Assembly (NCBI RefSeq): GCF_030317115.1
Contig: NZ_JASZYF010000033.1
Span: 1-62,603 of the forward strand
Direction of reading: 5' to 3'
Length of the DNA: 62,603 nt
Source: Variovorax gracilis
Lineage (GTDB): Bacteria > Pseudomonadota > Gammaproteobacteria > Burkholderiales > Burkholderiaceae_C
Positions 40,782-48,968 of the stretch are shown here, piece after piece (position 1 is the first letter of the stretch; the number at the start of each line of letters is the position of its first letter). The notes below the pieces were generated by a model. That model saw nothing but the letters and a program-made list of their open reading frames with translations. It searched no databases and was not told where the DNA came from. A program made the position numbers and the translations under genes.

Positions 40782-43264
40782 GGCATGGCGCGCGGCACGA
40801 ACTCCGCGAAGGCAGGGTCGTCGGGGTCGAGGCCCACCACGTAGTCGCTGAGCTGGAGCTCACCGTCCTTGTCCTTGCGCCAGCGCACGGTGTGGTGCAA
40901 CCGGCGGATGCTGACGTTCGTGGGATGCCAGTCGAACGTGATCTCGCAGAAATTGTTGGTGCCGATGACCTTGTTGACCGCGCCGCCGGCGTTGTACATG
41001 CGGTACTTCATCGCCGCGAGCCGCAGCGCCTCGGCGGCCATCTTGCGCTGGTCGGGCGTGCTGCCCGCGGGCAGGGTCGGAATCGGCGTCACGTCCACGG
41101 GCACGCTGACCTCGGGCGGCGTCAGGTAGTCGAGGCGGTAGGTGTAGTCCGGAGGCGTCTGCGGATCGATCGCATTGCCCAGGAAGAAGCCGTCCGGCTC
41201 GGTGGGCAACGTCGGCTGGTCCAGCTCGATGGTGAACAGCGGCACGAAGGTGCCTGCGGGATGAAGGCCCCGCTGCCCCACCACCTTCTGCGAACCCTGC
41301 GCGACGTTCCAGCCCACGTAGCCTTGCGGCGTGGTCTTGGGGATCATGAGCCAGGCGATGGGGTTGGGCGTGTAGGCGTAGCCGTCGCGGTGGAAGCCGA
41401 GCGTGCTGTCGGTCTCCTTGCGGAACGAACTGGCCACCAGTTGCGCAATGACCGCCTTCACCGGCTGGGGCTGCACGTCTCCCAGGCGCGTCGATGCCTT
41501 GTAGAGCAGCCGGGTCGCGAAGCTGAAATGCACGTCGCCCGAGATCATGGCCAGCGCGCCCGTCCGCTTGCCGCCGACCAGCGGCAGCTTCTCGGTCAAG
41601 CTCGCCATCAGCCGGTCGAAATGGATGGACGGCAGCTCCCACGCCTCGTACACGTCGGGGAAATGCTCGAAGAAGTTGGCCACGCCATCGTGTCGCGCCG
41701 CGGAACGGATCGGCTCCACGGCCGGCGCGTTGGTGGTCATCACCACGATCACGATGCGCTCGCCCGCCGGCGGCGTGTTCACGATCTGCTGCACCAGCTG
41801 ATCTGCCGGCATCAGCACGCCGCCGCCGACGCGGCCCGTGGGAAAGGCGCGCCACGAGCGCGAGTCGGTGAAGATGACCTGGTGGCCCGGCCCTTCGACC
41901 GTGAAGTTGTAGACCAGCTCGTCCGGTTCGTGGAACACGGCATTGGCGGGTCGCGTCGCGAGCGAGGCTTCGTCGTGCACGGCCACGAGCTTGCGCAGCG
42001 CGGGCGACTTCGTCTCGTAGACCGCGGCATCCGTGGTGCCGTCCAGCAAGTCGAGCAAGGCCTTGCCCGGTGGCCTGGTGCCGCCCGCAGCCGGGTCCTC
42101 GAACACCTCCGGCACGTTGCCCCAGTGCTGGCACAGCGTATAGGCCACCAGCGCGTTCTGCGCCACCCGCAGGCCGAGCGGACGGCCATACAGCGACTTG
42201 CAGGTGTCGCGCGTCATGTTCCAGTCGTCGGTGACCTCGTGGTCGTCGAAGATCATGTAGCTCGGGATGTTGGCCAGCATCCGGCGCACGTCCGGAAGAT
42301 CCTGGCGGAACAGTGCGAGCTTCTTCGCTTCGCGGTCCATGCCGAAGTGCTGGCCTTTCTTGACGCGCTTGCCGAACCAGTGGCTGAACGCGATCGCATC
42401 GCCACCGAGCACCGTGCGCGTGGCATTGGCGACGTCGCTGAAGAGCGGCATGTCGGCGGGCCACAGCACATCCGACCACACCATGAGGTACATGCACAGG
42501 TACTCGCCGAGCGACAGGAGCTGCCCGTCGAGGTCTTCCGAAGTGAAGCCCGCGGCTTCCAGGGGATCGCGCCGCAGGAAGGGCAAGAGCTTGTCCACGT
42601 CCGCCTTGCTGCCTGCGTCGTCGTAGGGAATCAGTTCCTTCCACCCGAGCAGGACATGGGCGGCATCGGAGAGCACCAGCAGTTGCGAGGCCGAGACATC
42701 GTCCGCGTAGATCTGATCGCCGGTCAACAGCAACTGGTGCGGCCGCGCGACCGGGTTGGAGGCGGCTTGCGCCAGCAGCTTGTCGCCCACTCCGAAGGCA
42801 TCCCTGCCGTTGCCGTGCGGAATGCGGCACGACCCGCACAGCAGGCGCAGGTCGTCGAGCGACGCGGGCGGCAGGCAGAAGCTCGGCAGGCCGAAGGGCA
42901 CGTAGGCGAAGGCGGCGGGCAGCGTGGTGGTTCCCGTGGCCGTGGGCAGGTCCATGGCTTGCTGGTCGTCGAAGGCGAACGACAGCTTGTAGCGATAGAT
43001 CACGCCTTCCACGAGATCGGGCGCGCCGGCGTCCGGAACCGCCGTCACGCACACGATGTGCAATTGCGTGCCGACGGCGACGCTGTGGCGATGGCCCGAT
43101 GCCACGGTCGCGTCGAGCGCATCGACCACCGTGAGCGTGACATCGCCGCCCACCCGCATCGCCAGCCAGACGCTGACGCTGCGCGGCGCGACCTTTCGCA
43201 GCACCGGCCCGGCCAGCACGCGCGGCAGTGCGGAAAGGCGATTGGCGAGCGACTGCCAGGCCAT
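40778..43264 (-). CDS. PhoD-like metallophosphatase, cytoplasmic form
   Basis: 828 aa; first gene of the five-gene run. The calcineurin-like core is recognisable by TGDQIYADD (D183), IFDDHEVTDDWN (D340, D341, H342) and SGDVHFSFA (D577, H579), the metal-binding motifs of PhoD-type phosphodiesterases/alkaline phosphatases. An N-terminal beta domain (SVSVWLAMRVGGDVTLTVVDA) matches the PhoD N-terminal fold. Exported PhoD proteins carry Tat signals; none is seen with the ATG at 43264, nor with an upstream GTG at 43384. The C-terminal 250 residues extend beyond the usual family length (IGTNNFCEITFDWHPTNVSIRRLHHTVRW). Likely a cytoplasmic phosphodiesterase in this system; substrate unknown. Start position is less certain because no clear ribosome binding site precedes it. 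Confidence 0.88.
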   Translation of the reverse strand: MAWQSLANRLSALPRVLAGPVLRKVAPRSVSVWLAMRVGGDVTLTVVDALDATVASGHRHSVAVGTQLHIVCVTAVPDAGAPDLVEGVIYRYKLSFAFDDQQAMDLPTATGTTTLPAAFAYVPFGLPSFCLPPASLDDLRLLCGSCRIPHGNGRDAFGVGDKLLAQAASNPVARPHQLLLTGDQIYADDVSASQLLVLSDAAHVLLGWKELIPYDDAGSKADVDKLLPFLRRDPLEAAGFTSEDLDGQLLSLGEYLCMYLMVWSDVLWPADMPLFSDVANATRTVLGGDAIAFSHWFGKRVKKGQHFGMDREAKKLALFRQDLPDVRRMLANIPSYMIFDDHEVTDDWNMTRDTCKSLYGRPLGLRVAQNALVAYTLCQHWGNVPEVFEDPAAGGTRPPGKALLDLLDGTTDAAVYETKSPALRKLVAVHDEASLATRPANAVFHEPDELVYNFTVEGPGHQVIFTDSRSWRAFPTGRVGGGVLMPADQLVQQIVNTPPAGERIVIVVMTTNAPAVEPIRSAARHDGVANFFEHFPDVYEAWELPSIHFDRLMASLTEKLPLVGGKRTGALAMISGDVHFSFATRLLYKASTRLGDVQPQPVKAVIAQLVASSFRKETDSTLGFHRDGYAYTPNPIAWLMIPKTTPQGYVGWNVAQGSQKVVGQRGLHPAGTFVPLFTIELDQPTLPTEPDGFFLGNAIDPQTPPDYTYRLDYLTPPEVSVPVDVTPIPTLPAGSTPDQRKMAAEALRLAAMKYRMYNAGGAVNKVIGTNNFCEITFDWHPTNVSIRRLHHTVRWRKDKDGELQLSDYVVGLDPDDPAFAEFVPRAMP

Positions 43265-43457
43265 GGCGGCATTCAGCGGGCGACGGACGCGGGCAGCGCG
43301 AGGCGAAGTCTCATCGAGCCTCCTGGGCGGCACGCCTGGAACGGCGCGGCCGAACGAAGGGCGCCATCGTGGGCTACCCGGCACGGAAACTCAATGCCGC
43401 CGACGGCCTATATGCCAAATGAAATAAGTGGCGCGCGCCGCGCGTGCGGATGTGTCG

Positions 43458-44186
43458 TCACTTCGGGCACAAGGCCAGCGCGGCGAGGGTCTCGGAGCAC
43501 TCCTTCTCCTTCGCCTCCTTGACCATGCGCTCGGGCACAGGGATGTCCACCACCGCGGCGTCGGTCGGTGCAGGTGCAGGCGCCTGGAATGCCTGGCCGA
43601 TGGCGACGGGGGGCGGAACCCCTTCGACGGACACTGCGCGCGCTGCCCTGCGCTCCGTGTCGAATGCACCCGCGGTGCCGCCCGCCCTCTCGCTGCTTCT
43701 CGGCTTCGAGGCCACGTCGTCGCTGCGTCGCCGCGATACAGGTGCCGGTCGGGGAACCGGCATGGATGGCTGCCCCGAGGCAGTGGCGACGGTGGGTTGC
43801 ACCTGCGTCTCGACGATGGACACTTCCTCCGAAGCGAGCGACTTCCGCAGCGAAGCGATCCGGGACGTGACGGACGCGGCGGAGGAAGAGACGGCGTTCT
43901 CGATCGTCGCCCAGCCACTGGCAAGCTGGCTCGAATACCAGTACGCGAACGCCCCGATCAACAGCAGGAGAAGCAACAGCACGCGCAAGCCGATGCGCTT
44001 GCCGGTTGGGCTGCGATTCAGTGTCCGTGTAGGTACTGGCGAAGTGGATGAGGGTTCGAGCGAACCGGGGGCCGTGCTCGCCGTCGTGTTCGCCGCGAAG
44101 CGCACGCCCGAGAACCTGCCTTTACAACCACAGCAGTATCTGGCACGGTCCTTGTTCGCCGTGTGGCACGCTTCGCAAAACTTCAT
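43458..44186 (-). CDS. Zinc-ribbon, single-pass membrane protein of unknown function
   Basis: 242 aa. Four cysteines form a zinc-ribbon at the N-terminus (CEAC at residues 4-7 and CCGC about 12 residues later). A basic linker leads into one strongly hydrophobic helix (GLRVLLLLLLLIGAFAYWY). The remaining region is Ser/Ala/Pro/Arg-rich, probably disordered, and ends with EKECSETLAALALCPK, two Cys that may form another ligand pair or disulphide. Predicted topology places the zinc ribbon in the cytoplasm. It is on the same strand as the five-gene system, 193 bp upstream of it, so it may share its transcript, but there is room for a promoter in between. Confidence 0.78.
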   Translation of the reverse strand: MKFCEACHTANKDRARYCCGCKGRFSGVRFAANTTASTAPGSLEPSSTSPVPTRTLNRSPTGKRIGLRVLLLLLLLIGAFAYWYSSQLASGWATIENAVSSSAASVTSRIASLRKSLASEEVSIVETQVQPTVATASGQPSMPVPRPAPVSRRRSDDVASKPRSSERAGGTAGAFDTERRAARAVSVEGVPPPVAIGQAFQAPAPAPTDAAVVDIPVPERMVKEAKEKECSETLAALALCPK

Positions 44187-44328
44187 CCCATCGCTCCATC
44201 GCAGTGAAGGAGGTTTTCACATTGTGTACCCTTGTCTTGGTTCAGCGTTCGACGACTTGTAAGACAAAAACGCGGCTCTTTGTCCATATCAGACACGTGA
44301 GCAGTGGTTTGCCGAAAGGGGTTGATGC

Positions 44329-44547
44329 ATGAGCGCCAAATCCGCCCGGCGCGAATACCTCGAGGCGCTCGCCGCTTTCGAGCGCGCATGCCGCGATTTC
44401 TCGAAGGGCATGGGTGCCGTGCTCGATCCGGCCCAGCCGAAATCGTCGAGCGAGCCGCAACCGCTGCTCGCGAACCTGGGTCCGCGCAAGCCGGCCAAGC
44501 GGGCTTTGCGCAGCGACTCCGCCGAACAGGTCAAGCGCGCACGTTGA
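44329..44547 (+). CDS. Small hypothetical protein
   Basis: 72 aa, basic and helical (SARREYLEALAAFERACRDFSKGM), with a Pro/Lys/Arg-rich C-terminus. No domain recognised. It lies between a divergent zinc-ribbon gene and a convergent small gene, in a 142-bp promoter-sized gap from the former. Codon use is consistent with the genome and there is no overlap with a better gene on either strand, so it is probably real. Confidence 0.5.
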   Translation: MSAKSARREYLEALAAFERACRDFSKGMGAVLDPAQPKSSSEPQPLLANLGPRKPAKRALRSDSAEQVKRAR

Positions 44548-44571
44548 GCCTCGTCGACCCAAGGCCCCGGG

Positions 44572-44826
44572 CTACAACCTGTAGCGGGCCAGCGCCTCAT
44601 CGACCTTGGCTTTCAGGAGCGTCACGCCGCCGGTGCCGCTGGCCGCACGCCCGATGAACGCACCGGCCGCCGCTCCGATCAGCGCCTTGCCGATGAGCGA
44701 GCGGCTCCGTCCCGTCGCCATCATCAGCAACAGGCCGACACCGAGCACGATGAGATGTTCGCCGGGCATGTCCGGCCGGTTGGCGTCGTACTCCTTGAGC
44801 GCCGCGATCCAGGACTTGGGTTCCAT
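44572..44826 (-). CDS. Small membrane protein of unknown function
   Basis: 84 aa. The N-terminus is soluble (MEPKSWIAALKEYDANRPDMPGEH); the rest has a hydrophobic helix (LIVLGVGLLLMMATG) and a glycine-zipper-like helix (KALIGAAAGAFIGRAASGTGG), ending in a charged tail. ATG at 44826 is preferred over ATG at 44844, because the latter lacks spacing for a ribosome binding site. It is divergent from nadE. A membrane-associated small protein; nothing more can be said. Confidence 0.7.
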   Translation of the reverse strand: MEPKSWIAALKEYDANRPDMPGEHLIVLGVGLLLMMATGRSRSLIGKALIGAAAGAFIGRAASGTGGVTLLKAKVDEALARYRL

Positions 44827-44961
44827 GGTGCTTCCGTTTCCCAAAAAACATAAAGGAACATTCTTGGACGAAAAGTCACCGTCGCGTTGTAGGCTGGCGA
44901 CCCGGCATCAGGTGGCGATCACGCCCGCTCCGCGCAATCGTCTCGCCCAAAGGACAACTTC

Positions 44962-47058
44962 ATGACCACCCTGCCCGAGTTTCTCGATCCCTATGCCCAC
45001 GGCTTCGCCAGAGTGGCGGTGGCGGTGCCGCGCAACCGGGTGGCCGATCCGGCGTTCAACGCCGGTGAAACGGTGGCGCTGTACCGCGAGGCCAGCGCGC
45101 AGGGCGCGGTGGTCGTCGCGTTTCCGGAACTTGGCCTCTCGGCCTACACCTGCGACGACCTCTTCCACCAGGCAGCGCTGCTCGATGCCTGCGAAGCCGC
45201 GCTGGCAACCGTGGTCGCGGCATCGAAGCAGATCGGCGCGCTCGCGATCGTGGGATTGCCGCTGCGCGTGGACCATCGGCTCTACAACTGCGCGGTCGCC
45301 GTGAGCGGTGCCCGCATCCTCGCGGCGTGGCCCAAGACCTACCTGCCCAACTACGGCGAGTTCTACGAGGCCCGCCAGTTCAGCGCGGCCGACAGCGCCC
45401 TCTCCACCGAGATCGACCTGTGCGGCCAGCGCGTTGCCTTCGGCACCGACGTGATCGTGCAGGCGCGCCAGCTGCCGCTCCTGAAGCTGCACGTGGAAAT
45501 CTGCGAGGACGTGTGGGTGCCGATCCCGCCATCGAGCTACGCGGCGCTGGCCGGGGCCACGGTGCTCGTGAATCTCTCCGCCTCGAACATCACGATCGGC
45601 AAGTCGGAATACCGCCACCGCCTCGTGAGCCTGCATTCGGCGCGCTGCCTCGCCGCGTACCTCTATTCGTCGGCGGGCATCGGGGAGTCGACCACCGATC
45701 TCGCCTGGGACGGGCAGGCCCTGATCTACGAAAGCGGCGAGATGCTGGCCGAGAGCGAGCGCTTCAGCAACCGGTCGCACATGATCCTGTCCGACGTGGA
45801 CCTCGAAAGGCTCTCGCGCGAGCGCATGCGGCAGAACTCGTTCGGAGTCTCGGTGCAGCGGCACAAGCAGACGCTTGCCGGCTGGCGCACGGTCGACTTC
45901 GACTGCATCGCGCCAGCGTCGATGCCGTCGCCCGCGCTGATGCGCAACGTGGAGCGCTTTCCCTACGTGCCGGCGGACGCGCGCCATCGCGACGAGCGCT
46001 GCATGGAGGTCTTCAATATCCAGGTCCAGTCGCTGGTGCAACGGCTGGAGGCAGCGGGCATCCGGAAGCTGGTGATCGGCGTGTCGGGCGGACTCGACTC
46101 GACCCATGCGCTGCTCGTGTGCGCGCAGGCGATGGACCGGCTTTCACTGCCCCGGGCCAACATCCTCGGTTTCACGATGCCGGGCTTCGCCACCAGCGAC
46201 CGGACCAGGGAACAGGCGCACCAGCTCATGGACGCCATCGGCTGCACCGCGCGCGAGATCGACATCCGACCGAGCTGCCACCAGATGCTGGTGGACCTCG
46301 GACACCCTTTCGCCGACGGCGTGCCGCAGTACGACATCACTTTCGAGAACGTGCAGGCCGGGGAGCGGACCAGCCACCTGTTCAGGCTTGCCAACTTCCA
46401 CGGGGCGATCGTGGTGGGCACGGGCGACCTGAGCGAGCTTGCGCTCGGGTGGTGCACCTACGGCGTCGGCGACCACATGTCGCACTACAACGTGAATGCG
46501 AGCGTGCCCAAGACGCTCATCAAGCACCTGGTGCGCTGGGTTGCGCAGAACGGCCAGATCGGGCCGGCCGGCAGCGCGGTGCTCCAGGCCATCCTCGAGA
46601 CTGAAGTCAGCCCGGAACTGGTGCCGCACGAAGCCGGATCTTCCACGGATGCCGCCCGGCAGCCGGGACAGAAGACCGAGGACTTCGTCGGGCCTTACGA
46701 GCTTCAGGACTTCCATCTCTACTACACGCTGCGCTACGGCTTCAGGCCGGCCAAGGTGGCCTTCCTGGCCTACACGGCATGGCATGACCGCGACAAGGGC
46801 CGCTGGCCGGACGAGCTGCAAGCCGAGCGCAACATGTACACGCTCGCGCAGATCCGCAAGCACCTCGGCACCTTCCTCTACCGCTTCTTCAAGACCAGCC
46901 AGTTCAAGCGATCGTGCGTGCCGAACGCGCCGAAGGTCGGTTCGGGCGGTTCGCTCTCGCCGCGCGGCGACTGGCGCGCCCCGAGCGATTCGGAGGCCGC
47001 GGTGTGGCTTGCGGACCTGCAGGGGATTCCGGACGAAGACAGCGGACCCGATCGATGA
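44962..47058 (+). CDS. nadE: Glutamine-dependent NAD+ synthase
   Basis: A 698-aa two-domain NAD+ synthetase, making NAD+ from nicotinic acid adenine dinucleotide with glutamine and ATP. The N-terminal nitrilase-like glutaminase has its catalytic triad as E56 in FPELG, K125 in WPKTYLPNYGE and C181 in EICEDVWVP. The C-terminal synthetase has the ATP-pyrophosphatase P-loop VSGGLDS (residues 374-380), followed by GTGDLSELALGWCTYG-type contacts. The long form is expected for this type. An AAGGACAA stretch precedes the ATG. The gene is monocistronic, with 242 bp to the next gene, and its flanks hold small unrelated genes, so it is a housekeeping gene in this region. Confidence 0.97.
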   Translation: MTTLPEFLDPYAHGFARVAVAVPRNRVADPAFNAGETVALYREASAQGAVVVAFPELGLSAYTCDDLFHQAALLDACEAALATVVAASKQIGALAIVGLPLRVDHRLYNCAVAVSGARILAAWPKTYLPNYGEFYEARQFSAADSALSTEIDLCGQRVAFGTDVIVQARQLPLLKLHVEICEDVWVPIPPSSYAALAGATVLVNLSASNITIGKSEYRHRLVSLHSARCLAAYLYSSAGIGESTTDLAWDGQALIYESGEMLAESERFSNRSHMILSDVDLERLSRERMRQNSFGVSVQRHKQTLAGWRTVDFDCIAPASMPSPALMRNVERFPYVPADARHRDERCMEVFNIQVQSLVQRLEAAGIRKLVIGVSGGLDSTHALLVCAQAMDRLSLPRANILGFTMPGFATSDRTREQAHQLMDAIGCTAREIDIRPSCHQMLVDLGHPFADGVPQYDITFENVQAGERTSHLFRLANFHGAIVVGTGDLSELALGWCTYGVGDHMSHYNVNASVPKTLIKHLVRWVAQNGQIGPAGSAVLQAILETEVSPELVPHEAGSSTDAARQPGQKTEDFVGPYELQDFHLYYTLRYGFRPAKVAFLAYTAWHDRDKGRWPDELQAERNMYTLAQIRKHLGTFLYRFFKTSQFKRSCVPNAPKVGSGGSLSPRGDWRAPSDSEAAVWLADLQGIPDEDSGPDR

Positions 47059-47300
47059 CGTCATGCCGGTTCGGGGGGCGCGCACGGACAAGGCCAGGGC
47101 AGCCGCCGGCATCGAGGAACCGCCCCTGAAGGGTGGGTGCCGAAGCGACCTCTACCAGCGCCGGCCGGCTGCCTGACCGAAGCGTACGCCCTCTGCATGA
47201 AGCCTGTGTTACGCAGGGTTGCCGATGTCGATGTCCCGCGCTTGTGTGCGACCGCCCCCCGCCCTATAAGACTTGGTTGCGGACACCTGAAGGAGCGGAC

Positions 47301-47507
47301 ATGACCGTCGATCTGAGCCACTTCAAGCCCCTGGACCCAGGCCGCATCAATGCCCAGGATCCCGTGGAAATGCAGTACTGGTGCACCCAGCTTCACTGCG
47401 ACGAGCAAACGTTGAACGACGCGCTGGCAAGAGTCGGCTCTCATGTGACCGCGGTGCGCGACCAATTGGCCTCCGCCGGCAAGGCGGGCAAGCCACCCGG
47501 CCGATAG
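47301..47507 (+). CDS. DUF3606 family small protein
   Basis: 68 aa. The segment LDPGRINAQDPVEMQYWCTQLHCDEQTLNDALARVG matches the DUF3606 family, small helical proteins found near stress genes in proteobacteria. ATG at 47301 has a strong AAGGAG six bases upstream; a longer in-frame reading back to 47133 is Cys/Arg-rich and unsupported. Function unknown. It precedes the glycosyltransferase gene by 174 bp. Confidence 0.8.
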   Translation: MTVDLSHFKPLDPGRINAQDPVEMQYWCTQLHCDEQTLNDALARVGSHVTAVRDQLASAGKAGKPPGR

Positions 47508-47681
47508 CCGCGCTGCGGCCAAGCACGATCGGCCGCGCCTGCGCAATGTCCAAAGACATCCGTTCCGGATGTCCCGGCGGCGCCCTACGCGCCGTTGCAG
47601 TGACGACCGACGCATCCTGCGCGTCGGCGACCCTACGTTTGCGCCACCCCCCAGACCGCCGACCCACGACAACCACCTCAC

Positions 47682-48383
47682 ATGCTTGGCATCGTCATAC
47701 CGGCCCACAACGAGCAGGACACGATCGCCGAATGCGTCGGGGCGGCACGGCGCGCAGCCATCCATCCGGATTTGGCCGGTGAAGCTGTAGAGATCGTCGT
47801 CGTCATCGACGGCTGCAGCGACGCCACAGGCGTTCTGGCCGCGCGCGCGGGCGCCATCACCATCAGCGTGCGTGCCCGCAACGTGGGGGTGGCCCGCGCA
47901 GTGGGTGCCGAGGCCCTGCTCGCGCGCGGCGCGCGCTGGCTTGCATTTACCGACGCCGACACGATGGTGTCGCCGAAATGGCTGGCCGATCAACTTTCGC
48001 TCGACGTGGATGCCGTGTGCGGCACGGTCGGCGTGGAGGACTGGTCGCCCCACGGGATCCATGCGGATCTCTTGCATGGTCATTTCCTCCGTACCTACCA
48101 GGACAGCGACGGCCACCAGCACATCCACGGAGCCAACCTGGGCGTTTCGGCGGCGGCGTATCGGCGGGCAGGCGGATTCCGCCACCTCGGCTGCAGCGAG
48201 GACGTGGACTTCGTGCGCGCGCTCGAAGCCTCCGGTGCCAAGATCGCGTGGAGCGCCAAGCCACGGGTCGTGACCAGTTCCCGACGGCAGGCAAGAGCCC
48301 AGGGCGGCTTTGCCGACGCGCTGCTGCACGCGATCGTCCAGCAACTGAATTCGACAGGCCTGCCGGTCTTGACGAGCCCATAA
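47682..48383 (+). CDS. Family 2 glycosyltransferase
   Basis: A 233-aa GT-A fold transferase without membrane helices. Motifs: IVIPAHNEQDTI at the N-terminus, the VVVIDGCSDAT strand, the DxD motif in TDADT (metal and nucleotide-sugar binding), GANLGVSAAAYRRAGGF and SEDVDFVRALEASG, which is the usual acceptor-side ED element. It is short for the family and soluble. It is the first of a run GT2, GAF, acyl-CoA dehydrogenase, PIG-L deacetylase, NodS-like methyltransferase. Donor and acceptor are unknown. Six bases separate its stop from the GAF gene's start codon. Confidence 0.9.
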   Translation: MLGIVIPAHNEQDTIAECVGAARRAAIHPDLAGEAVEIVVVIDGCSDATGVLAARAGAITISVRARNVGVARAVGAEALLARGARWLAFTDADTMVSPKWLADQLSLDVDAVCGTVGVEDWSPHGIHADLLHGHFLRTYQDSDGHQHIHGANLGVSAAAYRRAGGFRHLGCSEDVDFVRALEASGAKIAWSAKPRVVTSSRRQARAQGGFADALLHAIVQQLNSTGLPVLTSP

Positions 48384-48389
48384 TGAGGC

Positions 48390-48848
48390 ATGGGATTGCC
48401 GCGTACGCTGCAGACGCTTTCTTCCATCCTGGACGCCCGAGGCCCGTCCGACGGCCTCGCCTTCTTGAATGACGGCGTTCCGCACCGGTACAGCGCCATC
48501 TACCGCCTCTCGGGTCTCACGTTGAAGAACGTGCTCCTGCATGACAAGACGGGCAGGCTGCGGCCCGAATACCTCGCGGCCATACCGTTCGACAGCAGCT
48601 TTTGCCAGTTCGTGGTGCGCGACGGCCAGTTTCGAACCGACAACTCCGCCGCCGACACCAGGCTGCGGGGGTACTCGTACCCGAGCATCGCGCTCTCGTA
48701 CCACAGCGTGCCCATTCTGAATCCCGAAGGCGAGATCTGGGGCACGCTCAGCCATTTCGACAGCGCGGCGCTGCCCTTGCCCGAGGAGGAGTTCGAACTG
48801 CTGAAAGGCGCGGCACCCTTGCTGGCCAGGTTCCTGGTCGAGCCCTGA
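48390..48848 (+). CDS. GAF-domain protein
   Basis: 152 aa, a single GAF-like sensory domain: SDGLAFLNDGVPHRYSAIYRL, then IPFDSSFCQFVV and IALSYHSVPILNPEGEIWGTLSHFD, the last typical of the GAF C-terminal strands. No output domain is fused, so it may bind a small ligand or act with the hybrid kinase three genes downstream. ATG at 48390 follows TGAGG and lies 6 bp after the glycosyltransferase stop. A cysteine (C in SFCQF) could be relevant to redox sensing; that is speculation. Confidence 0.8.
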   Translation: MGLPRTLQTLSSILDARGPSDGLAFLNDGVPHRYSAIYRLSGLTLKNVLLHDKTGRLRPEYLAAIPFDSSFCQFVVRDGQFRTDNSAADTRLRGYSYPSIALSYHSVPILNPEGEIWGTLSHFDSAALPLPEEEFELLKGAAPLLARFLVEP

Positions 48849-48968
48849 GCCGTCGTCTCCTACACGAGCCGGCGCCGTGCGCTGACGAAGCTCGCCTGCG
48901 CTTTCGCGTACCGTCGCCGGGCTTCTCCACCATCCGCCCCCTTCGACCACTCTGCTCTGCACTCACGC

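Noticed and set aside
27948..43264. Interpreting the five-gene operon as a contractile injection system or phage remnant
   Set aside because: No sheath, tube, baseplate, spike, AAA ATPase, portal or integrase sequence was recognised in or beside it.
43371..43440. AT-rich patch upstream of the PhoD-like gene with a CATATAGG element
   Set aside because: No -35 box at suitable spacing could be found, so a promoter call is not supported, although it is the likeliest place for one.
40406..43522. 1038-codon plus-strand open frame
   Set aside because: Antisense to the PhoD-like gene, whose metal-binding motifs show that the minus strand is the coding one.
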